A stretch of DNA of 13,123 nt. Source: Geosiphon pyriformis. Lineage: Eukaryota > Glomeromycota > Glomeromycetes > Archaeosporales > Geosiphonaceae. Below, piece after piece: positions 1-8,697 of the stretch. The notes under the pieces are model-generated. The model had not been told where the DNA came from and ran no database searches. It worked only from the letters and a program-made list of their open reading frames with translations. The position numbers and the translations under genes were made by a program. Every line of letters starts with the position of its first letter. The first letter of the stretch is position 1. Location of the stretch: NCBI GenBank assembly GCA_016748015.1, contig JAAOMT010000441.1:169994-183116 (forward strand). The letters run 5' to 3'.

Positions 1-106
1 GGATAATGTTATGGTTTAAGAATTTAGCAAAAAGAATTATAAAAATAATACAAACTATTCAATCATAATATAGCACAGTAATAATCTTAGAAAGGTAATG
101 ATTAAC

Positions 107-198
107 ATAGTAGCAAACACCATCTCGTGATAGTGGCAAGCACCAGTTCACAATAGCAGCCAACACCAACTGGTGATAGCAGCAAACACCAGGTTGAA
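107..198. repeat. 4 x 23-base tandem repeat inside left LTR
   Basis: Four head-to-tail units start at 107, 130, 153 and 176. Each begins ATAG(T/C)(A/G)GC(A/C)A and shares a central (A/G)CACCA. The last third of the unit is the variable part. The same four units are present in the right LTR copy, so the array was there before the copies separated. Function unknown. Confidence 0.8.
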
Positions 199-500
199 AT
201 ATCAAAAAGAAAGTATTTTCTCGTAGAACTACAAACATGTATATATACAGTAGTTTTAATATTGGGAAATAATCAATCAAGTAATAAAAATCATAACTTA
301 TCAAGCAACAGATCCAATTTTATCCAACAAACTCCATTTTAAATCATACTTTCAAATTAAATATCCCAAGAAACCTTTAAAAATCAAAAAGAAATGAAAA
401 AGAATATTTAAAATGGAACTATTACAACCCAAAGTATTAAGAAACTTACTTGTATTATTTATTGAATGAAACTATCATTCATCAACTGAATCCCTTGGAA

Positions 501-525
501 GAATAATCCTTGATCAAGATTATTC
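501..525. repeat. Imperfect palindrome in LTR
   Basis: A 25-base near-palindrome centred on TTGATCAA, with outer arms GAATAAT and ATTATTC. It is unchanged in the right LTR copy. It could be a protein-binding site or a fold in the transcript, but nothing here decides which. Confidence 0.5.
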
Positions 526-593
526 ACGTTGTTATTAATTGATAAAAGCTTTATTGTGAGAATTAGAAAAGCGCTAAAGACCATTAACATTCT

Positions 594-616
594 GTGTTTC
601 TAGATTAGAGAAACAC
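594..616. repeat. 8-bp hairpin in LTR
   Basis: GTGTTTCT and AGAAACAC form a perfect 8-base stem around a 7-base loop. The hairpin is retained without change in the right LTR copy. Role unknown. Confidence 0.5.
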
Positions 617-873
617 ATCAGGCAATTGCAAAGATAGCCTCAGAGAAGACCCCAGACAGTGGGTAGATTTCAGTTCAGCCTCTGAGAAGGAGTACATAAA
701 CACACACAACAATCAAGAATTAAAGAATAACTTCCATCGCAACAGTAAAAAGAAAGCCTTTAGTGTAACAGTGATATTATCACACAAATAGAATTGAGGA
801 ACTCACGAAAGACTGATTGCAATTAAAGCGGGATATTAGCAATTAAATATAACAAGAAAACCATCCCGTAACA

Positions 874-3800
874 ACGTACAGAGAGATCAAATCAGGAGGG
901 GACTGGACCATGGGGGTCCAGTCTTTTCTAATGCTTGAAAGTCTTCCAATCAAAAACAACGCCATTTTGGTCACAAAGCTGGTCTATGAAAGCTATACTA
1001 TAACATCTAAGAGAAGAGACACATTTGAAAAAAATTGTCTTGCCAAAAACTAGAGACATAAGAGTACCACTCCGAAGACAAAAAGCACTGGCCAGAGAGC
1101 CACCCAGAGACAAATCACACCTGGAAAAAATACGAACCACACCTGCCAAAAAGTTGTTTGAAGGGCTGACTCTAACATGAACAGAAAACAACAAAGAGTG
1201 ACGAGGATGCCAGCTGAGAACCTGAAAATCATAAGACCTATGAGAAAACAAGCGACCCAAAACACCAACCAAATTTGCAAAAGCAATGACAGAAGCTGAT
1301 TTGCTCTCAGCCTGAATCTGCTTAAAAGTTTTTAAATTATACAAGGAAGGATAATGAAGTGCATTATTGGGAAAGTCCAGAGGCAGCCCAGATTTGGACT
1401 TCAGACCCTTGCAAATCAAAGTGTCCCATTTATTACACACACTGAGAGGAATAAAACTGAACTAAATTCTGTAGCTGACAATAGGAAAGAGAATTGAAGA
1501 CACCAAATAAGCAAACTGTTTATCTGAAATAGCTTTTCTCAAAATGAGATTGACAAAAAACCAAACATCCGAATGCGCCTTAACCAAGCTAGGCTTCGAA
1601 AGACCTTTAGAAGATAAAAAAATCCCCAGATAACAATGAGGTTCATCTCTTTTAGCGATGGAAATTGGCATATCACTGATAGTTAAGTAAGGAGCAGTAA
1701 CCTGACAGTTGATAAGAATGGTCACAGTCTTGTCATTGTTTATTAAAATGTCATTTAAACAAAAGAAATCACTAGCAACATTGAGGATGTGTTGTATAGC
1801 AGTCTGGCTGCTACCAACTCAGATAGTATTATTAACAAAAACACCAGCAGCCAGAAATGATGTCAGCCCAGCTTGAAATTCCATCCAGCCAGTCTTAGAA
1901 ACGAAATAAGAAATCAACCTGTAACCACAAATGCTCTCCTGTCTCTTAACCTCACACAAAAGTGAGTCATAAAATATGCACCAGAGAAGTGGCGAAAAAA
2001 TCTTCTTCTGATCCAATCCATTGTGAACATGATATCTATCAGTCAAACCAAAATCTGTCATCACTCTGTTAATGTGACTATTATAAATGCTACCAAAAAA
2101 TCTGATAAATTTGTTACATATTTTGATCCTGATCAAACTCCTCTTGAGATGCTCCCAACCAACAGAATCATAAGCTTTGCGCATATCCTGTAAAACCAGC
2201 CACAACTCTCGGTTTTTTTCCAAAGCATCTTCAATCATTGAACCAATAGCAAAGATAGGCAATTGAGTAGATGTACTTTTCAGAACAGAGAAATTGTTTC
2301 CACGGAGGACATCAAAAGTGCTACAAGCCAGAGAGATCCGATCTGAAAGAATCTTGGAAAAGACCTTGCAAGCTGTCTCAATCAAAGCAATAAGGCAGGT
2401 ATTTGTAAGAATCTCCTCCCACTCATAAGGTTTAGGAATTATTGAGACCCAGGCTTCCCTCCAAAGTCCAGGCATTGACTCACAACCCAAACAAAAATTT
2501 AAGAGCACCAAAAGCATATCCAAGACTGACTTGTCACAGTGTTTCCAAAGTTCATTAGTGATACCAGAAAAACCAGCCACTTTCTCATCAGGCAAATTTG
2601 AAATAACACCAAACATCTCATCAAAACTGATTGAATGCATTACATTAGAGAAGATACTATCGAAGACATGATCCAAAGGCCAAAACTGCCTTGCCCAATC
2701 ACCAGAAATATCAGAAGCCACTACACATTTCCTAGTCCAACTCTCCATGATTTCATCCATCTTAGATTTAACCAAATCAGGCTCCAAGATCAACTTCCCA
2801 CCATCCACCAAATGATCCAACACCACTTTACAAAAAGAACACTCCAAAACACTTCTAATGGTGTAACCCTTATCCACCTCAAAACTCTCTATTCTCCTCT
2901 CAATAGCCTGCTTTATACAAGATTCTTCAGCATGCTTAGATTCTAATAACTTAGAAGAGTGATAAGACTTCTTTGCCTTAGCCAGCCCAGAACAAATCAC
3001 ATCAAAACTGGCACCAGAAAGAAATAGAGATTTTACTAACAAAGTGCCCACAGAATCAAGCCTGTTCTAAGTATTTAACAACAAGACAAAATCTCTGCCA
3101 GAAACCAACTGAAAAGTCTTTACCAGTTTAGACACAAGTAGTTCCAGTTTATGAAACTGGGAAGACACCTTATTAAAAACACAATTGAAACTCTTAAACT
3201 ATTTTTTCTTGAATGTTCCACCAGCCGAAAGAACTATAACCTTATGAACAATGTTCCACATCACATCCAGATCAGAAAACTGCTTAGCTGCAACAAATTC
3301 ATCCAAGAACATAACAGCATTAACAGCCGTAGCAACCCTAAATTCTGACCACTTAATCTCACTGGTATTTTTAATATCATACTTCCAACAATCTCTATTA
3401 GCTTGTTTGTGCAGTGAGTTCAATTAAACATTGAGCAGACCACCCAGACCCACAGAAACATAAACAGCCTTGTGATTGGTATCAAAATAGTCCTCAACAC
3501 CATCTACACCACAATCCACTACCGTACCAACCAAATTAAAAGAAACAAACACGTAGTCAATTGTCTTAATGATACCACAAAAATTGCACCAAGTAGGTGA
3601 CTTCACAAAAGAGCTCTCCCCCAAAGAGTTAATCAAACCTAAATCAAAACACTTTTTGAAACTGGCACATTTGTGCGAACTATTTTTATTAAAATTACCA
3701 CCAAGAATAACAAAAAAAGACTCATTAATGGCTTTAGCAATGAGAGAGTTGATCTCACCAGCCTGAAAAAACCAAACCACTGATGAAACACCAGCATAGA

Positions 3801-4116
3801 GCCCCAAAATAGACACTGAAAGTTTATTTTTGAAAAGAAACTTGATGGATAAGAGCTGACCAGGCACCTCAGAAACCTTGTAGATATGTTTTGCCAAAGA
3901 AGAATTTATGATGATTAACACCCCAGCACCCAAAAAACCAGAATCCAAACCAGAAGTAAAAACCCGAACACCATCAAATTTGTCAGTCAACCATGGGCAA
4001 ACTTTCCCTTTAAGTTTCGACTCCATAAAAATAGAAACCAAATTGTTCATATCCTTATGCCAACGAATGACATCATCTTGCTTCGCAGGATTGTTCAACC
4101 CATGAACATTACACAT
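874..4116 (-). pseudogene. LINE A ORF2: endonuclease-reverse transcriptase, degraded
   Basis: One reading frame runs from ATG 4116 to the LTR junction (about 1,081 codons) with no frameshift but seven premature stops, at 3426 (TAA), 3201, 3069 (TAG), 1821 (TGA), 1464, 930 (TAG) and 894 (TGA). Residues 1-230 are an AP-endonuclease-like (EEP) domain: MCNVHGLNN start, a MESKL glutamate near 4023, GGNFN near 3696 and a DTNH motif late in the domain. In this family the third motif is normally GDFN, so the aspartate is lost. The reverse transcriptase follows: PKPYEW, motif A (QDMRKAYDSV, near residue 650), motif B-like SPLLW, and motif C reading FVNN near residue 762 instead of FVDD. That loss removes both metal-binding aspartates and is catalytically fatal. 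The end, KRLDPHGPVPS, is the linker before RNase H. Cys replaces Arg, Ser replaces Pro and Asn replaces Asp at many conserved places, matching C-to-T decay. Confidence 0.88.
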
Positions 4117-4142
4117 AGCAATTTTTCATATCAGACTGCTTA
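4109..4142 (-). other. LINE A ORF1-ORF2 junction
   Basis: The ORF1 stop (TAA, 4145-4143) and the ORF2 ATG (4116) are 26 bases apart and in different frames. Between them lies ATGAAAAATTGC, starting at 4129. It opens a 6-codon mini-frame that overlaps the ORF2 start and ends at TAA 4111-4109. LINE B keeps the same 12 bases at its own junction although the rest of the gap has diverged. ORF2 of LINEs is often made by reinitiation after ORF1, and a start codon just ahead of ORF2 may matter for that. The role is inferred. Confidence 0.5.
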
Positions 4143-5961
4143 TTAAGAAAGAGATAAAGGAAGAGCACCACCTGCCAAAGCCAAACCATCCAAGCATGCT
4201 AAAAGGATCATGACTGAAGCAGAGAGACCTTCCAATATGTTTTCCAATTTTACAACCTCAAGTAAGACAGTTGAACCCAGAATGGCAGCAGTCTTGTTAC
4301 TAGTGGCATCACCCAAACTTACTCCCATCACTATATCCTTCCCTTGATTCTGTGATGGGGGGGTCACTGGCAGCTGACATCCAGGGCTAGGCTGGGAAAC
4401 TGCTGGCATGAATGATTCCAACTTCTTAGCCAACTCACCAATTTGTCCCATGAGGCTGACAAGACTGCTTTCAATGCAAACCAAACGTTTTTCCAAATCA
4501 TCTGCAGCAGAAGGAAGAGGTTTACTAACATTGTCAGAACTAAGAAGCGAACCAACACCATGAGAATTGCACACCAGAGGAGCACCAACAACTGATGCCC
4601 AAGTCTTACCACTGAAGACCAATGGATAAGAAATGGGTGCGGATTTCTAAGCATAGATAGTCACCAATCTGACCTGATCCTGAGCAGAAAGAGGTGTCTT
4701 TCTGCCCCTTAGAGTTGAACCAATCTTAACCAAAACACAATTGAAAGATGTATGACCAGAAAGACCGCAGACTGAGCACAGTGCCAAAGAGAGGCAGGAC
4801 CAGTGAAGGCCAATCCCTTTTATAACTGGAGTTGCAGCCATCACACTAACCAGATCAGATTCAGACCTGAAGCAAACAATAGCACAGCGAGCACAGACAT
4901 AGCTAACAGGATTACGATCAATAACACATGTTTTCTCACCAACTGAATCAATGAAATCCCAAAGGTCATGAGCATTTGTCCTTACAGGAAGAGTGTATAG
5001 TAGCGCCTTGAATTTGTCTCTGGAATTCCATGTCTGTTTGTCAACATCAGCTCTGGCCACACATACTGCATCCTTTCCAATGAGGATAGACCATTTGGAT
5101 GCCAAGAAATCAGCCTGATTCTGATTTTCTAATTTGACAATTGCTTTTTGCCACAGACCCACAAGTTGCATTTTAATCGACTTAATTAATCCAAACTTGA
5201 ACACGGCAGCATGCACAGCCTCCATGGAAGTTTCCACAGGAATTTTTTTCATTACAATTGCCCGATCCATATGGTTGTTCAAAAGATGCTTGAGATTAGT
5301 GTTTATCACAACACCATGATCATTTGCCAATTTCCCAGCAGCTATTATTGCCTTTTCCAAAGTGAAAGTTGCACGAATAATTCCACCAAATTTTGAGGAA
5401 GTAGAAGCCCCCCCAAAACCATTCACACTTGAAAAAATTTTCCTGATAAAACTCAATTTTTCCTGAAAGGACTTCCCAGTGATGGCCACAAGATCAATAT
5501 CTAAAGTGAAGGATTTGTGAACAGGCACTTGAATGGTCAGTTAGAGAGAAATTGTCTAACACATCATCATCTATATTGACAGTACCATAATCAATTACAC
5601 CTAAAGGCTTCCCTAATACTTTTTTGGTCTTTACATATAAACCTTTTGGCATCTAATTAGGATCTCCTTCCATGAAAGCACCACCCTCACCATAGTCAAT
5701 ACTGGTTTTTTCAACCAAGCACTCCTCTTCCATGTCAATATTCTCAGACTCAGTAATGTCACCTGTCTCAAAACTCTATGAACGAGCATCAGGAGCTTTA
5801 GCAGCAATCTTTCTATTACCAATACCCTCTGCCAATACACCTCCCTTCCTCTTTTTTCTTGACACAACCACCTTAAAACCACTTTCAGAACCAGAAACTT
5901 TAATAGTCTTCTTCATAACAGCAATAACAGAGCCAACAGTGGCTTTATAATCAAAGAACAG
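4143..5961 (-). pseudogene. LINE A ORF1: zinc-knuckle RNA-binding protein, degraded
   Basis: This is the first protein of LINE A, expected to coat the element RNA. No ATG is visible at the start. The frame is taken from about CTG 5961 by homology with LINE B (FDYKATVGS here, LDYEATVGS there). Two TAG stops (5778, 5655) and a net +1/-2 shift near 5528 break the N-terminal third. The next 293 codons are open to TAG 4649, after which the same frame continues to TAA 4145-4143. The middle has an RRM-like fold by pattern: AIVMKKIPVET as a possible RNP2 strand and LWQKAIVKLEN as RNP1. A complete CCHC zinc knuckle, C-x2-C-x4-H-x4-C, lies at 4778-4737 (CSVCGLSGHTSFNC). The C-terminal 160 residues look coiled-coil-like (LEKRLVCIESSLVSLMGQI). 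Near 5404 a run of seven G codes for the FGGAS turn, which both copies share. Confidence 0.82.
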
Positions 5962-6056
5962 TTTTAATTTATTGTACTGAATAATAAAAAAACTTCTTTC
6001 GAAAAAACTTTTAACTCTTTTTTGGAAATTTTGGATGAAGAAGAGAAAGAAGTTTT
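5941..6056. repeat. Left inverted arm (LINE A 5' leader)
   Basis: This arm is an inverted copy of 6722-6840. The best-kept block is CTTTTTTGGAAATTTTGGAT near 6017-6036, read as CTTTTTTGGAAATTTTAGAT on the opposite strand of the right arm. Oligo-A and oligo-T runs around a central C or G (AAAAAACTTTT) could fold on themselves. It is most simply the 5' untranslated leader of LINE A. Confidence 0.75.
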
Positions 6057-6176
6057 TAAATTTATTTTTTTTCTTTTTAAATTGATAATAATGATAAATT
6101 AATTTTATAATTATTAATTCAAAAAATATTTTATGTTTTTAAAATTAGTTATTTAAGAAAATTTTTAAATTTAATT

Positions 6177-6204
6177 AATAATTATTTTAAAAATAATTAT
6201 TTTA
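6177..6204. repeat. Two copies of a 13-base AT motif, period 15
   Basis: AATAATTATTTTA occurs at 6177-6189 and again at 6192-6204. A shorter TTAATAATAT doublet follows near 6218-6236. These are low-complexity repeats and may be chance products of the base composition. Confidence 0.5.
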
Positions 6205-6356
6205 AAATAACTATATATTAATAATATTAATAATATTGAAAGTATTAAATATTATAAATAAATTAAAGCTTTTAAGTATTTTAATTAAAAATAATATTGA
6301 TTTTAAACAACTAAATATTTTTAATTAATACTTAATATTAGGTAGTTTTTATTATA

Positions 6357-6389
6357 AAAATTAATAAAATTAATAATTTTATTAATTTT
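6357..6389. repeat. 33-base palindrome near the symmetry axis
   Basis: AAAATTAATAAAATTA is followed by one A and then by its exact reverse complement, giving 16-base arms around a single base at 6373. The axis between the two LINEs, taken from paired codons in their ORF1 starts, is about 6390. The palindrome therefore sits within 20 bases of the centre of the whole inverted structure. Confidence 0.75.
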
Positions 6390-6721
6390 AAAAATAAATT
6401 GTTAATTTTTTTAATTAATATTTTAGCAATAATAATTTAAACTTTAATAATACAATTAATTTAACAACTTAATTTGTTTATAAATTGTTTTATTATAATA
6501 TTATTTGTTAATTTACTATTGAAAATAAGTTTAATATTTTAATAATTTGTTTTAATATTAATATATATTATAATAATTAGTTTGTTTTAATTAAAAATAG
6601 GTTTATTAAATTTAATAAAATTTAAATTGTTAATATTAAATAAAAAAATAATTCTAAAGATTTTATTTTTAATAATTATAATTAAAAAAATTATCTAAAA
6701 AATAATTATAATAAAAAAAAA

Positions 6722-6840
6722 AACTTTTTTCTTTCCTTTATCTAAAATTTCCAAAAAAGAATCAAAAAGTTTTTTTTGAAAAAAGTTTTTTACAATTCAA
6801 TATGATAAATCCAAACTGTTTTTGCTTGATTATGAGGCCA
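6722..6840. repeat. Right inverted arm (LINE B 5' leader)
   Basis: This is the inverted partner of 5941-6056, with scattered substitutions and a few 1-2 base gaps. It includes two close copies of an A(5-6)GT(6-8) block at 6765-6791. It passes directly into the start of LINE B ORF1 around 6816. It is probably the 5' leader of LINE B. Confidence 0.75.
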
Positions 6841-8660
6841 CTGTTGGCTCTAGCATTGTCATTCTGAATAAGTCTATTATGGAGTCTGGTTCTAATGTTG
6901 GAGTTAAACCTGTGGAGTTTAGGAAAAAGAAAAGAGGTGGTGCTTTAAAAGACAGTATTGGTAATAAAAAGATTACTGCTATGATGCCAAGTGGTCATTT
7001 CTGGAGATCTAAGACTGGTAATACCACCAAGTCAGATAGTGTGAACATGGAAGAGAAATTTTTGGTTAAGAAGACTAGCTTTAATTATGGAGAAAGTAGT
7101 GCTTTTACTAGTGAAAACTCGGAACAAACTCCTAAGAGTTTGAAAATTTAGACCAAAAGAGCACTGAGCAAACCACTAGGGAAAATTGACTTCTTAAGTG
7201 ATGATGGTAATGACATTTTCTTGGACAAACTTGTGGTTTTCTCTCCTCTTTTAAAGAACTTGGTCAATGTTTCTGTTAGAAAATCTTTTACTCTAGACAT
7301 CAGTTTGGACAATGTTGTTGGGAATTCTGCTCAGAAAAAGTTTGTGGTAGTCAGAAAGTTATTTTCAAAAATCAATAATTTTGGGGGGGCTTCTACTCTC
7401 TCAAAATTTGCTGGAATTATCAGAGCATTATTTACTTCCGAATTAAGCTAGGCACAAGCTTCTAAAAAGACTGAGAATGCAAAGATCCTGGTAAATATTA
7501 ATCTCAAGAAATCAACTAGTTGTTTAGATCAGGCTGTGGTGGTAAAAGAAATTCCTGTTGAAACATTATCTGAGACTGTACGTGCAGCATTTTTTGAGTT
7601 TGGATCTGTTGTGTCAATCAAGATGCAATTGGTGGGGCTATGGCAAAAAGCTGTGATGGAGTTTGCCCAATCAAATCAAGCTAATCTGGTCGCAATAAGA
7701 TAGTCCATCCTAATTGGGAAAGATGCAATAAGGGTTGCTAAGACTAATATAGATAGAAAATCATGAGATACAAGAGATTAGCATAAAGCATTGCTCTATA
7801 CATTGCTGATGGGCACCAATGCTCATAACATCTGGGATTTCATTGGTTTTATAAGTGGAAAAACATGTGTCATTGACTGTCATCTAGTCATTTATGCTCG
7901 GACCAAGTGTGCGACTATCTGCTTTAAATCTGCTGATTTGTTGGCTGTTGTGCTGATGTCTATTCCAGTTTTGAGGAGTACCAATTTGCACTGGTCTTGT
8001 TTGGTTCCTGCTAAGTGTGTCAAATATAGGAGCTTGGGTCATATGTCTTTGGGCTGTAATGTTGGTAGGAAATTTTCATCTAGTGCTTCTAAGCTAAGAG
8101 CTTTCTCAAAGACAGATAAAAGTAGACTGGCCATTATATATGCCAAACGTTTGGCTCCTATTACCAGACCAGTGGCTTTTGGTGGTGTTTTGTGGGCAAG
8201 TGTTATTAGTAGGTTTTCTTTTCCCTCTTTTTCTGTTTGTAATAGTTCAGTCAAATTTGGTTCATCTTTAAAGATAAAACCTACCATGCCTGCTGTGATT
8301 AATTTGGAATCACAATTGGTTAGTATTGAAAACAGTATTATTAGCCTTGCAGAGCAAATTAGTGAGCTGACTATGAGATTGGAGTTACTCATGCTGGTAG
8401 TTTTTTAGCTTAGCCTTGGATGTCAACTGTCACTAACCCCCTCATTACAGAATTAGGTAAGCAATATAATAATGGAAGAGGATTCAGGTGAAGCCACTAG
8501 TAGTAATGCTGCTATGATTTTGAATCTGTCTACTTCTCCTAAAGTGGCTAAATTAGAGGAATTGTTGAAAGGACTTTCTGTTTTGGTTTTGAGTTTGTTA
8601 GCCTGCATAGATGACATGGTTTTGGCTGGTGGTGTGCTTCCTTTCATCCCACCTCAATGA
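6816..8660 (+). pseudogene. LINE B ORF1: zinc-knuckle RNA-binding protein, degraded
   Basis: The whole gene stays in one frame (about 615 codons) with seven premature stops: TAG at 7149, 7449, 7701, 7779, 8406 and 8454, and TGA at 7764. LINE A has Trp at the places matching 7701 and 7764 and Gln at those matching 8406 and 8454. No ATG start is visible; the start is set by homology (LDYEATVGS). Order of parts as in LINE A: basic N-terminus (FRKKKRGG), conserved KSFTLDI and FGGAS blocks, RRM-like segment (VVVKEIPVET then LWQKAVMEF), zinc knuckle at 8016-8057, and a helical C-terminus (LESQLVSIENSIISLAEQI). The knuckle reads C-x2-Y-x4-H-x4-C: the second cysteine has become tyrosine, a one-base G-to-A change from TGT to TAT, which should prevent zinc binding. 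The final segment, LAGGVLPF, closely matches the end of LINE A ORF1. Confidence 0.82.
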
Positions 8661-8697
8661 TTGATTTGGTATGAAAAATTGCCATGTGCAATGTTAG
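8661..8697 (+). other. LINE B ORF1-ORF2 junction
   Basis: A 23-base gap separates the ORF1 TGA (8658-8660) from the ORF2 ATG (8684). ATGAAAAATTGC at 8671 matches the LINE A junction. It opens an 8-codon mini-frame that overlaps the ORF2 start and ends at TAG 8695-8697. ORF2 is in a different frame from ORF1, as in LINE A. Confidence 0.5.

Larger units (their letters stand above)
7..873. mobile_element. LTR-like repeat, left copy
   Basis: This 867-base non-coding block starts TGTTATGG and ends CCCGTAACA, so its ends are short inverted repeats of the TG...CA kind typical of retrotransposon LTRs. Bases 7-737 recur in the same orientation at 12394-13123 with about 20 differences by eye (about 97% identity). 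The right boundary is supported independently: LINE A coding sequence reads up to base 874 and is interrupted exactly at the TAACA end. It contains TATATATA near 240, AATAAA-like hexamers on both strands, a 23-base tandem array and two hairpins. The order of these signals does not settle its orientation. The six bases to its left (GGATAA) do not repeat the five to its right (ACGTA), so it does not look like a simple solo LTR. It may be one end of a longer element running out of the window. No tRNA primer site is recognisable on either side. Confidence 0.75.
874..6056 (-). mobile_element. LINE A, non-LTR retrotransposon, 3' truncated
   Basis: Read on the minus strand, this stretch holds a 5' leader, a zinc-knuckle ORF1, a 26-base gap and an endonuclease/reverse transcriptase ORF2. 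This is the standard two-ORF LINE layout. Homology to LINE B covers both ORFs and the leader. The 3' end is missing: coding sequence stops at base 874 against the LTR repeat, before the RNase H core. No poly(A) or other tail is present. Element 5' boundary is approximate, because homology with LINE B fades into A/T-only sequence near 6056. Confidence 0.85.
6061..6720. other. Extremely AT-rich spacer between the two LINEs
   Basis: By hand count 42 of 660 bases are G or C, about 6%, much lower than the LINE coding regions on either side. No frame codes for anything recognisable. It holds short AT repeats and one strong palindrome. Both LINEs would be transcribed outward from here, so it may carry their promoters back to back. 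No promoter motif can be told apart in sequence this simple. Confidence 0.7.

Noticed and set aside
59-304. An 81-residue open frame on the minus strand, also present at 12446-12691
   Set aside because: It lies wholly inside the LTR repeat. Most of the few differences between the copies change the amino acid, so there is no sign of selection for a protein.
899-931. A 9-base hairpin (901-909 with 915-923) followed by TTTT and CTAA, resembling a Helitron 3' end
   Set aside because: The same stretch reads as LINE A coding sequence (KRLDPHGPVPS) aligned with LINE B, and homology runs through the CTAA, which is a mutated Trp codon.
1819-1821. Possible recoding of TGA as Trp, since both LINEs have TGA at the same Trp site
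   Set aside because: TAG stops at Trp sites are even more frequent and TGG is still used widely in the same frames, so mutation explains it better.
2635-2946. A 103-residue plus-strand open frame, along with similar ones at 3151, 3569 and 3908
   Set aside because: These are antisense shadows of LINE A ORF2, whose minus frame carries recognisable endonuclease and RT motifs.
5631-5950. Open frames of 72 and 83 residues on both strands
   Set aside because: They overlap the N-terminal part of LINE A ORF1 in other frames. The frame aligned with LINE B (FDYKATVGS) is the real one, though broken.
8039-8392. A 117-residue minus-strand open frame
   Set aside because: It is antisense to the LINE B ORF1 C-terminus, which aligns well with LINE A in the plus frame.
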